Source: Adiantum capillus-veneris
Lineage: Eukaryota > Streptophyta > Polypodiopsida > Polypodiales > Pteridaceae
DNA length: 64,000 nt
Reading direction: 5' to 3'
Assembly: GCA_014529385.2 (NCBI GenBank)
Contig: CM043944.1
Coordinates: 177,602,240 to 177,666,239, forward strand
Part shown: positions 33,289-42,699 of the stretch, piece after piece
Numbering within the stretch: the stretch's first letter is position 1
Layout of the letters: each line of letters opens with the position of its first letter
Program-made: the position numbers and the translations under genes
The notes under the pieces: model-generated
The model's database searches: none
Told to the model about the DNA's origin: nothing
What the model saw: only the letters and a program-made list of their open reading frames with translations

Positions 33289-34248
33289 GTGTCTCCATTT
33301 CCAAAAAGTCCTCCATTGACAGAGGATGGTGTTGTTGTTCTTCTTCTTCTCTTTTTGGAGAGCACTCCTCTGTAACAGGCACAATGTCGCCTGATTGCGA
33401 AGTGGATTGTTGAAGTCCAGCCCATTTTTCTATATCTTCATGAGACTTAACAAAGTCTAGCAGCATGGTCTCCATGCTTTTTGCCTCCTCCACACTATCA
33501 ATTAAGCAGATAACTTCTTTTTTCTGTTGTATTCCTTCTTGTGCAACCAAGGAGCCATCACCAAAAACATCAACAAGCTTGCGGTCTTCAAAACAATATG
33601 TACGAATGTAGTGCTTGACCAAAGCTCTTTTTTTGGCCTCCAAATATTGCAAATCTGACATATCGTTATCTGCTACTTGAAGAAGAGAACAATCAATTGG
33701 CATGGGATGTTCCTTTGATCTTCTTCTCAGGTCTTCAAATGCATTGCCTTGTCCCAAGAAGGCAATAACTGTTAGGAATTGAATTTCTCCTTTGCAAGGA
33801 GCTGATGGAAAGTGATGCAATGCACCACAACAATGGTAGCTCAGATTATCTCCCATGGCGTGAAAGGCACATTGCAATTTTGTGAAGTTAGTGAAATCCA
33901 CAAATGCAAGAAAGACAAATCCAGGATCTGTTGTCCCTCCAGCAATAGCCAAGATCCCATCCAAAGCATTGTTAAATGTCTCCTCACTCCACTTCAAATT
34001 GCCTCCAACGTTTTTTGTCATATCTAAAACACATAAGCCAATAGGCACTTTATTATTGAAGTGGCGCATCAAGTAGAGATTGCCTTCCCATTTGTAGGCT
34101 CACCACATAGATTGACCATGGCAAATCTCTAGGCTCATTTTTCTCCTTTTGAAGGTGAATTGCCCATTGCATGTATTTTATTGCTCCATCTGGAAAAGCC
34201 ATTTTCTTTGTTCCACGCGTCAAACTAGATCTGATCCATTCCTCGCAT
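33289..34248 (-). pseudogene. DNA-methyltransferase-like exon
   Basis: Minus-strand exon of about 320 codons ending at 33289, where CAC|GTATGT is a good donor leaving phase 1. The segment KLVDVFGDGSLVAQEGIQQKKEVICLID resembles the AdoMet-binding motif I of amino-methyltransferases. It lies C-terminal to PIGLCVLDMTKN...WSEETFNNALDGIL...GFVFLAFVDFTNF, which resembles the motif IV half of a permuted (beta-type) enzyme. The catalytic DPPY is not present (DMTK instead), so if related it is probably inactive. A one-base shift near 34110 joins an upstream frame (MAFPDGAIKYMQWAIHLQK...) to this one. The exon start merges into satellite at 34248. The family assignment is tentative. Confidence 0.4.
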
Positions 34249-34950
34249 TTTCAATGGAGCCTAGCTTGGACAAGTGGTGGACCTTTGATTCTCTCTATGT
34301 TTCAATAGAGTTAGCTTGGACAAGTGGTGGACCTTGGAACCATACCCCTATGTAAAACCCATCATGTGCATTCCAAGTGGTGGTAAATAATACCATTTAA
34401 GATATAGCCTTATAGGTTGGACAAGTGGTGGACCTTAACACCCAGATCTTCTTAATATAATGACATAGAGTGGAAAAGTGGTGAATCTTGAGACCAAACC
34501 ACTCATGCTACTAGGGATAATAGGTTGGACAAGTGGTGGACCTTGAATTTAAACCCCACATATACAAAATATCATGGGTTTAAGGTATTTCAATGGAGCC
34601 TAGCATCTCAAAGACATGGTGCATCTTGCTTCTCTTCATGTTTCAATGGAGCCTATTTTGGACAAATGGTGGAGCATCCTTCTCTCCATGTTTCAATGGA
34701 CCCTAGATTGGACAAGTGGTGGACATTTGCTTCTCTCTATGTTTCAATATAGTTAGCCTATATTAGACAATTAGTAGACCTCGAATCTCTCCATGTTGTC
34801 TAGAGCTGAGCTTGGAAAAGTGGTGGACCTTACTTCTCCCTTCCCTTAGTTTACTAGCTTAAATGATCACTATGTATACGTGCTTAGATCTAGCTTGAAC
34901 AAGTGGTGGAACTTGTATTCACACAAACTTAATCCAGTACAAAAAAGTAT
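34249..34950 (+). repeat. Satellite block 4 (plus orientation)
   Basis: About 0.7 kb of CAAGTGGTGGACCTT monomers between the methyltransferase-like and ParB-like genes. Its 34500-34750 part is the near-exact reverse complement of units in block 5 (for example 43080-43330). Confidence 0.9.
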
Positions 34951-34984
34951 ATGTTAAAATAACATTTGGTTTTTTTTGTTTCAG

Positions 34985-36320
34985 GAAAGATGGCTCCAAA
35001 AAAATAGGTTGCAAGGGTTGCTGTCTCAGTTGACTATACTTGCAATGATCTTAGGAAATGGTATTTGGACATACATGGTATAGAGGGTGCACAATTTCAT
35101 AAGGTGCATCTATTTATTGCCAAAAAGGAGAATGACAGCTTGTTTGAAGATGTTGGACAAGTTGTGGAAGCATCTGTCTCTGTAGTTGATAGTCATCCAG
35201 AGGTGGAATGCATTGACATTCTAGTTCCAATGAATCTAGAATTTCAACTATCTCCAGGAGCATATGCATTGGAGCGCACGTCTAGAAACAAAGAAGAGAC
35301 AATGTTTTCTCGAGGATGGAAGTTTGCAGAATCAAATCCAAATATCACAGCAGATCAACTTCAAAGCTCCATCATTGCCACACTACAACGAAAAAAGGTG
35401 AAAGCTTCACGAACACCATCCACAAAGAAGCAAGCAAAAGTGCAGAAAGTAGAAGCTAAGAGAACTAGTTCCATTTTGGATGTAGACAAGGCATCTTTGG
35501 CATCCTCATCAATAGAGGCTCAATGTCAAAGATGAGAATTGTGGATCCAGATGTTTTAGAAGCTAAGGCCATGAAAGGACAAGAAAAAGATACAGGTGGA
35601 ATGAATAAGTACATAAATTATTTTCCTTTCCAATATAGGGAATTTGATATCCCTATTTAAAATTGTTGGCTTGCTCTTGATCACTATAATGCACGTATTA
35701 TGGATAAAAAACACGCTGAAAGTGTGTTATTTGGATTTTCACGGAGTACGACCAAGCCTGCAGCATGTGCATATTTGATGCCTGTTCGAAATGCAAAATC
35801 AAAGAAGGGGACTCCTTTGGCAGTAGAAGAGGTAGAGGAGCAAAAAATTAAAGATTATCATTATTGGATTCTTGATGGGCAACATTCAATCTATGCTGCA
35901 AAAGTTTTGCTTCACAATGAACAAAACAACAAAGAGATCTTTGAAAGACTGATTAGCGTGTATAAATTTAGAAAGGCTCGCATTGTTGTGAATGCTCCTC
36001 CATTTGTTGCAACTGCTATATCTGCCATTGCAAATGAGGAGGCTCAGGCATTGTATGTCAAGCAACCTTACAGCCAAATATTGAGACATTTACGGAGTCA
36101 ATGGATCTTCTCAGGACGACCACCAAAGACAACAAGTGGAATTGCAGAGGGACATGCATCTCGTGCCGGATGGGATGTAAGTTATTTTCTTTGTCTTTTT
36201 GATAGTGTTTAATTAACAAATCTTGCTCAATAGTTTAATTATTTCTCTATTTCTTTTTAGGCTTTTCTTCGATTGGCAAGAATGAGTGCAGCAGCAAATT
36301 CAGCCCTAAGCACCTGCAGG
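34985..36320 (+). pseudogene. ParB-like nuclease/partition domain gene, broken
   Basis: An acceptor TTTTTTGTTTCAG ends at 34984. ATG at 34990 is followed by TAG at 35005 and an open frame to 35535; coding then shifts frame (from 35532), meets one TAA at 35658 and continues to a donor GAT|GTAAGT at 36176. A second exon starts after TTTCTTTTTAG at 36261 and extends FLRLARMSAAANSA until an LTR element interrupts it. The motif YHYWILDGQHSIYAAKVL matches the ParB/sulfiredoxin-type signature (hydrophobic strand, D-G-x-H-x, Ala-rich helix). The N-terminal third has no domain I recognise, then a Lys-rich linker. ParB-like domains bind DNA or hydrolyse nucleotides and are often found beside DNA methylases in mobile elements. 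Three lesions suggest a pseudogene. Confidence 0.6.
36177..36260 (+). other. Intron of the ParB-like gene
   Basis: An 84-bp GT-AG intron, 5' GTAAGT and 3' TTTCTTTTTAG, T-rich. The frame continues across it (AGWD|AFLRLARM), which supports a real, once expressed gene. Confidence 0.8.
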
Positions 36321-36782
36321 TACCCCCATTTTCAGCATCCCAAAAACGCAGCAAACCAGTGTTTTTTAGCAGTCCAAATCAGCCCCAAAATTCAGCAGAT
36401 AGAAGACCACAGATTTCAGCCCTAAAGTCGTCGTCATCATCCCCGTCGTCGTCACCGACATAGTCCCAGGTTGCATCAGTCCATTGCATCGTCATTGTAC
36501 CACTTTGTGCAATCAATAGTAGACCACTCTCGCCGACGAGAGTGGGGCCTTCGGAGGAGGGTTTTACAACGTCTCTGGTGTCTATCTCTCTTCTCTCTCT
36601 ATCTCTCAGTCTCATTCACTTGCACGCACAGTGTCCATTCACTTTGTTTGTGATCATAGCACTTTCCATTAAGAACGGAAGGCTCTCCCTTCCATAAGAA
36701 CTAAAAGGAACCTTGAGCACAGTTCGAAGCACTCATCTTGAGCAAAGCGCAAACAATCATTCCGCTGCACCTAACATTGACA
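36321..36782 (-). repeat. Probable 3' LTR of the minus-strand gypsy element
   Basis: On the minus strand sequence starting TGTCAATG at 36782 follows the polypurine-like AAGAAGGGGGGATGTC, the same arrangement as at 10327. The far end is not defined: somewhere after 36300 it meets the ParB-like exon. Confidence 0.5.
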
Positions 36783-37260
36783 CGTCAGGAGTTTGTGACA
36801 TCCCCCCTTCTTGAAAGAAAGTAATCGTCCGCGATTACAGAGCAAATTTGCAGAACAACTCAAGTTAGCTCAAAAATTTCCGAGGGACATTTCGAGGGAC
36901 AATCTGTGGGTGAACTCTTCAACTTTTGACAAATTGGGCACTTGTGGACATAGTCATATACATCCTTCCTTAATTTAGGCTGAAAGAATGACCTCTCAAA
37001 GCTTCTCCAAAGTACTGTTGATACCTCGATGACCCCCAACAAGTGAATCAAGAGCACCATGAAGGAGAGCCGCTCTTTGTTTTGTTGTGATGCAAAGGCA
37101 GCCCCTGTATAAGAGCCAACCGTCCTGAAGAGTGTAATAACTTGGTTCTCTTGCCAAGGCCAAATTGTAGAGAGTGCTAAACTCAACGGAGTCACGATAC
37201 TCCGCTTTCATGATATCCAAGTCCATGCCCTAAATCTCCAAGATTGTGGCTGACCGGATG
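36783..37260 (-). pseudogene. Gypsy integrase zinc-binding (H2C2) region
   Basis: Minus-strand frames at 36996-37226 and 36860-37195 give AALLHGALDSLVGGHRGINSTLEKL and PKLRKDVYDYVHKCPICQKLKSSP. Together these are the His-His and Cys-x2-Cys halves of the integrase zinc finger in two frames. The catalytic core that should follow is missing; the sequence runs straight into the polypurine tract. Downstream of RNase H on this strand, as expected. Confidence 0.75.
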
Positions 37261-37264
37261 GCCT

Positions 37265-37560
37265 CTACTATGTTAGACTTCCAGCTAAGAGCATCTACAA
37301 CTGGGTTGTGCTTGCCAAGCACATACTCTATCATGCCACCGAACCGTTGAAAGATGTGCCTTGACAATCGCTCCAATCAACACTAGGCATGTTCTAAAGC
37401 CATTTGAGGGCTTGATGGTCTGTTTTAACTGTGAGCTCTCTACCATAAATAAAGTGCTTACAACGTTTGAAAGCCGAGACGATTGCGAACAAATCCTTGT
37501 CGTAAATGTCATGCGAAGTAGATAGAAATAGCTGACAAGATCTAGCTTTATGCTCTTCAC
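37265..37560 (-). pseudogene. Gypsy RNase H fragment
   Basis: The minus-strand translation contains DKDLFAIVSAFKRCKHFIYGREL and VKTDHQALKWL, the conserved E/D-containing segment of Ty3/gypsy RNase H (TDHQ(A/S)L motif). Stops and frame changes are frequent. Reverse transcriptase is not found between this and gag, so an internal deletion joined them. Confidence 0.7.
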
Positions 37561-37684
37561 AAATCCTTTACACCAGATGGGGTCCCAACCAACCCTCTCA
37601 AGGGCCTCCACACCGTTGCCGATGTGGTATTTGCTTTTGATTGCAATGATGGAATGTACACAAATGTTACTTGTATACAAGACT

Positions 37685-38140
37685 CTAGACTCTGAGAATG
37701 GGGAAGATGGCACCAATAACTCTCCGAAATGGAATACCTCCGGGGCTGATGTGAATTGTTGATGTTGCGACTCGATGGAGAGGCCAGGAATGCACCGGGA
37801 ATTGCCGGGCTGAATTGGCCTCACCGATTGAAGAGGCAAACCTAGCTGAGATCTGGACTGGAATTGGAGCAGGGAATGGCTCCTGATGTGGCCCAATGAT
37901 GGCTGCAAAACAGGCTGAGAATTGCCTGATTTGGCTCGCATAAGCGTCCAAAGAATCTCCCTTGGTCATCCGAAGATGATTCCAAGTGGCATGTATATCT
38001 CATTTGTACTCCCAAGTCAGCCAAGAAGAAATAAAGAGCCTTCAACCATTTAACTAGAGCTTCCTTCCTCAGAAGAAGAGTGGACTTCCACACCATGTTC
38101 GAGCATTTCCTTTGAAGAAAGATGCAGCCATCCTAATCTT
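37685..38140 (-). pseudogene. Gypsy gag fragment
   Basis: Minus strand: KIRMAASFF and the following KSTLLLRKEAL resemble the capsid core of plant retrotransposon gag, then MTKGDSLDAYASQIRQFSACFA corresponds to its C-terminal helices (the LxQxxSVxxY segment). A Gln/Pro-rich stretch follows. Frames 37842-38096 and 37685-37969 each cover part. Confidence 0.6.
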
Positions 38141-38390
38141 GGAGTGCTCTGAGTAGTACCATCCAGAGAAGGCTATGTCAAACTACGAAATGAAAGCCAA
38201 AGCCCTCGGAGCATCTCGGAACCCAGAATAGGATTCAAATTTAATTGACTTTCCACCTTCTTTAAACTCTTTTGTTTTCTTGTCTTCAAGGAAGTCATAT
38301 TGGTTGGCTCTGTAGAAGTGCTTCTTTTCAAGAGTGCTTGTCCATGTCTTTCTGCGAGTACAGGTTCCACTTTTCTGCACTCGTCTGTCT

Positions 38391-38960
38391 TTTCGGCTTT
38401 CCTCCCTACTTGAGAGGAGAAGCAATGGCCACACGCCATCTCGAGTAAATCTTATCAATCCGGTAATTCTTCAGGTATTTCGCCAATCTCAGGTCCCTGG
38501 AGTACTTAATCAATCTGTTCACACATATGCAAAAGACCTCGAAGTATCTCGGAACCCAAAAAGGATTCAAATTTAATACGGGTTCCGCTTTTCTGCACTT
38601 GTCTGTCTTTTCGGCTTTCCTCCCTACTTGAGAGGAGAAGCAATGGCCACATGCCATCTCGAGTAAATCTTATCAAACGGGTAATTCTTCAAGTGTTTCG
38701 CCAATCTCGGGTCCCTAGAGTACTTAATCAATCTGTTCACACATATGCAAAAGACCTCGGAGCATCTCGAAACCCAAAAAGGATTCAAATTTAATACAGG
38801 TTCCGCTTTTTTGCACTTGTCTGTCTTTTCGGCTTTCCTCACTACCTGAGAGGAGAAGCAATGACCACACGCCATCTCGAGTAAATCTTATCAATTGGAT
38901 AATTCGTCAGGTGTTTCGCCAATCTCGGGTCCCTGGAGTACTTAATCAAACTGTTCACAC
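38391..38960. repeat. 218-bp tandem repeat, about 2.6 copies
   Basis: TTTCGGCTTTCCTCMCTACYTGAG begins at 38391, 38609 and 38827, exactly 218 bp apart, with high similarity between units. On the minus strand each unit translates to MACGHCFSSQV(G/V)RKAEKTDKC. It lies in the gag leader of the minus-strand gypsy element. Confidence 0.9.
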
Positions 38961-39275
38961 ATATGCCGATCTGCAGTTGACGTTTGTACTTCTTTCAAGC
39001 AAACTTGTCCAAAGAAAAATTTGCACAAATCTTCGTCTTCTCATTGAGAGGTGTCCCCTATCAAATTCTTCACGAGAACCCATGTGTAACCTGGGATTCT
39101 TTATGGCTTTATGCCCTGTAAGACAGAGCGATGAAGATGGGAGCGCACCCGATGCGCGATGTATGAAGGGTGGGAATGGCTAGTAAGTCCGGGGTCGGGA
39201 CACGAAGATTCTTTCCCAAAAGCTGTGTGCTCTGCAAAAAGGATCGGATCCTACGTAGAAGAAGAATCTTTCTGT

Positions 39276-39291
39276 GCTCTGATACCACTAT
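39276..39291 (-). other. Primer binding site of the minus-strand gypsy element
   Basis: The minus strand reads TGGTATCAGAGCAC, a perfect Met-tRNA PBS, preceded by ...GTGTCCAAGTTTGTTATAG. It gives the 5' end and orientation of the gypsy remnant at 36.3-39.3 kb. Confidence 0.85.
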
Positions 39292-39300
39292 AACAAACTT

Positions 39301-39560
39301 GGACACCCCAAGTCAAGATTCTATCGCGACACTACAGTGATTCACTTCAAAATAGTTCACAAAATTGACACGGCCCGACGTAGTTCCGTGCCTAGAGGTA
39401 TTGGCCCCAAAGACTGGGGCCCCTATCGGTATTTATTTTTGTATTAATCTGTGTTCAAAGTACAAGAGAGTAGGTAGGTGCTCACTCTCAAACTCTGCGT
39501 CCAGATGCTCTATGAAGTGAGGCCCTGCCGCTTATTTATTAAGTACAAGGGATGCCCAAA
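39301..39560 (-). repeat. 5' LTR portion of the minus-strand gypsy element
   Basis: Sequence upstream of the PBS on the minus strand, ending ...CTTGGGGTGTCCA. Its start is not defined. It shows no obvious similarity to the 36.3-36.8 kb side, so the two ends may come from different copies. Confidence 0.4.
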
Positions 39561-39792
39561 AGCAGAGCCCAAAAGCATTTAACTCAAAAGCAATTGTTCC
39601 AAAAGCTGCCAGCAAATTCAGCCAGCGCAATTTACAAAAATCCGTACAGAATGCCATGTCAGCAAACCAGCACAAATTGCGGAGGTCCATACTGCCTACC
39701 ACATCAACCTGTCAGCCCATTTTCTGACGAGAATTGCGGCGCGTTTTTCGGTTGTTGCTGCCACGTCAGCAAGGGTTGTGTGTGTGTGTGTC

Positions 39793-41364
39793 TCAGCAAG
39801 GGTTGTGTGGATATGGAGTAGCCACCCCATGAGCAACAGCAGGCTACGTAGGGTGAGAAGGTGGAGCTGGTGGAAATCCAGGAAAAGACTGAGTAGGCTG
39901 AGAGGGTGGAACAGGTTGTTGGAATCCAGGGAAGCCGTAGAAGTGCTGAGGAAAGGATGGGGACTAGGAGGGGGAGGCCATAGAGGCTCCATGAAATTGT
40001 GATGAGACCGATCCTGCTGGTTTAGACTCCATATTGGTGGGATTTGCTTTCTCTGTTGTTTGAGAATCCCCTGAATGGGCTTTGGAAACGTCCATCTGTA
40101 TCTGTGTTGCCATAGCAGAAATTTGTGTGGAAACCGGGGTTGTAGTTGTAGTTGTAGTTGTAGCTGTAGCTGTAGCTGGAACTGTCTGTGAAATGGCCAC
40201 AGCTTGGTATTTTGCACATGAGGGACACAATGTATGTACCACAGGCGAGAGGTCCTGAACTGCTGCGGCCATATCATTTGCCTCTTTTAACTGTTTTTGC
40301 TAAGTGTGGACAATATGTTTGAGGTCCACTACCTGTTGAATTAAGATTTTTATGCGATCTTGAGCCGCAGCAATGAAATTGTCCCGATCCATCGCTCGTT
40401 GACAATGAGCTTGCACTTCCCTTTGCATACCGTCATAGCAAGCCTGATGCAGACCGTTGGTACCTTGCAATGAGAGGGCTACATTCATAATCGTCACAAT
40501 GGCTCTTCTGTCCGCATCTAAAAGTCTGTCGGCCTGAGGTGCAAAATTCTCATATAAGTCATGTTTTTCAGATGTAGGTGTTCCAGAGCTAGATGCCCCT
40601 GCAGTACCCCCAGGTGCCCCTGCACTAAGAGTAGTACGTGGTGCTGGCAACACCACTGGAGGTTGTGTTGTAGTGACTGCAACACTACTCACAAGAGGTG
40701 GTGTGAAAGTTGAGGTGGCCACAGAAGTAGACATACGCACTGTTGGTGTTGTAGTATGGACGTCAGAGATTTTGACCTGTGATTCGGAGAAGGGTAGTGT
40801 TGCTAGCTGCTCAGACGAATCTTTTTGTACCTTTGCCCTCTTGCGCAAGATGCCTTTCCCTTTGGCCATTTTGGAACGGTCTTGTTCTTTTGGATCATCT
40901 TGAAGGGTGAGCACAACTGTTGCATTTGCCTTTTGCTGCATAATCTGCACTACCCAATACATAATAGGGGCTGCATAGCATTTGAACCTTTTCGCTTTCC
41001 CTTTACGCTAAGTTCGAAAACGCTTTGCCCTGTCCTGTAGCGCTTTAAACAGCAGATGGTGAAATGGATACGGCAGGCAGTAGCAGAGACAAAAAAAAGC
41101 TTCGCATATTGCTGGAGAACTTGGAGAAGATGGAACCCCTATTCTTTCCGGTGCGCGCAGTAAAAAATAATACTGTAACACTGAATACAACTGCTGACTC
41201 CTGTGATAGTCTGGATGTGAGTCCAGCAAAAGTTCCTGACAAGCATTTGCAGTTTCCTCTGGGCAGAGATTGGAGAAGGTTTTGGTTGCGGGCAGAGGTG
41301 CCAACACAGTCAATATTCCCATAGCCTGTCCGATATCCTCCACTATAAGTGTAGTACCATTCAA
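39793..41364 (-). pseudogene. Gag-like long frame interrupted by four TAG codons
   Basis: One minus-strand reading frame of about 524 codons is continuous except for TAG at 41008, 40300, 39964 and 39844; it ends in TGA at 39793. Flanking residues stay coherent across each stop, notably the Pro/Gln/Phe-rich C-terminus (SFPQHFYGFPGFQQPVPPSQ and later HGVATPYPHN). The N-terminal part is hydrophobic/mixed; the centre is Lys-rich, then Thr/Ser/Pro-rich, then helical (RDNFIAAAQDRIKILIQQVVDLKHI). No named domain is recognised. Its position downstream of a possible primer site at 42340 suggests an ORF1 or gag of a minus-strand LTR element. Confidence 0.55.
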
Positions 41365-41619
41365 CTTTGGAAAACTTCCACTGAGAAACTTGGGTAGCAG
41401 GGTGACGGAGCTTGGGAGGCACCCTGGCTATGGGAAGAGGTTGGAGTCAGGAGTACGCTTGGCGATTTTGATATGAAGAAGTTGGAGGCTGATTTACGTT
41501 CAAATTGAAGCTAAAGCCAGGTAAGTAAGCTTTCGCTTTCTAGATGTTTTCTTTTTTTAAATGTGCTTTTCTAGTCTTTGCTTTTTTTTTTTTTGTGCCT
41601 TTGGCGCAGCAGCCAGGAG

Positions 41620-42050
41620 GCGAGGGTGCTGGGAGGGCGAGGGTTGAGGACGGCGAGGGACTTGAGGGGCTTTAGGGGCGAGGGCGAGGGGTTAGGTGAG
41701 GGCGAGGTGGAGGGTCGAGGGCGAGGGGAAGGGGAGGGCTAGCGCGAGGGCGAGGGGGAAGGGTGGGCTAGGGCGAGGGCGAGGGAAGGGACAAGGCGAG
41801 AGGCTAGGGGGCTAGAGGAGAGGGCGAGGGGGAAAAAGGGCGAGAGGCGAGGGAATGGGAAAGGGCGAGGGTATAGGGGATAAGGGTAGCGAGGGCTATA
41901 GGGGATAAGGGGGGTGAGGGCGAGGGCGAGGGGAAGGGGAGGGCTAGGGCTAGGGGCGAGGGAATGGGAGAGGGCGAATGGCGAGGGAATAGGGGATAAG
42001 TTAGGGCGAGGGAAAGGGGAGTGGCTAGGGGTGAAAACAGAGGGTGGTAG
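41620..42050 (+). repeat. G-rich minisatellite (GGGCGAGGG type)
   Basis: About 430 bp of irregular GGGCGAGG, GGGGAAGGGG and GGGCTAGGGC units, nearly all purine with G-runs of 3-5 every few bases. The plus strand could form G-quadruplexes. No coding meaning; probably the leader of the minus-strand element. Confidence 0.85.
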
Positions 42051-42104
42051 AGGAAGAAGAAGAGAGTTTTAACATGCAGGAAACTATTCAGAGATCATAA
42101 AGAT

Positions 42105-42190
42105 CAAGCCGGGGAGTTGAACGCAAGACCTGCTATTGAAGAGGGTGCGATTGAAGAGGAAAAGGAAATGGCATAGCCAATCTTCCCCAC
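42105..42190 (-). repeat. tRNA-derived (SINE-like) segment, copy 1
   Basis: On the minus strand TTGGCTATGCCAT resembles a Pol III A box, followed after about 45 bp by GGTCTTGCGTTCAACTCC, a good B box. A related segment lies at 60226-60310. No poly(A) or target duplication was identified. Confidence 0.5.
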
Positions 42191-42312
42191 GTGGTTATAG
42201 AAAAACCGTTACGGCAACAATTCATCAGGGTTAGGTTAGGTGAGGGGTTAATGGTATTTTCAAGGCACTCACAAGCAAAGAGAAGAAGAAAGCAAAGGGA
42301 AGGAGTGAGATT

Positions 42313-42340
42313 GTGGGTTTGGGTCCCACCGTGATCGCCA
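42313..42340 (-). other. Possible primer binding site with tRNA T-arm
   Basis: The plus strand reads GTGGG-TTTGGGT-CCCAC then CGTGATCGCCA: a perfect 5-bp T-stem, 7-nt loop and an acceptor end with CCA. The complement on the minus strand would be a PBS beginning TGGCGATCACG. The upstream LTR was not delimited; 42341-42700 shows no gene. Confidence 0.4.
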
Positions 42341-42699
42341 AAATAAGAGCACTTGTAGCGCGGATAATGTGTCGTGCTCTCTATAGTGGGTGGTCCTCAA
42401 TGCAATGTGCGTGACAATCTCACTCAAACAGACTGAACAGAAAGGAAACAATAGACATCAACAGAGCTCATAAAGTCACAACAGCAGACCAGAACATATG
42501 ACTCGAGTATCTCAAAGACTGATACAGACTCTAGCGTGGCAGCACACTTAGCTCCAGCCCAGGACTCACAGGTACAATGGGGTGTCGAGGCTCAGATGTG
42601 CAGGGATGGTGAAGATGTGCTCTGTGAATAGACTCACTCTAGACGCCTACGTACAAGATAATCCCCCTGGCCCAAAACGACTACTCATATGTACAATCG

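Noticed and set aside
35200-36180. ParB-like gene as bacterial contamination
   Set aside because: It contains a typical plant GT-AG intron with frame continuity, AT-rich plant-like codon use and is bordered by plant satellites and LTR elements.
41008-41364. Separate hydrophobic gene upstream of the TAG-interrupted frame
   Set aside because: It is in the same frame as the following segments with only a TAG between them, so I treat it as the N-terminal part of one frame.
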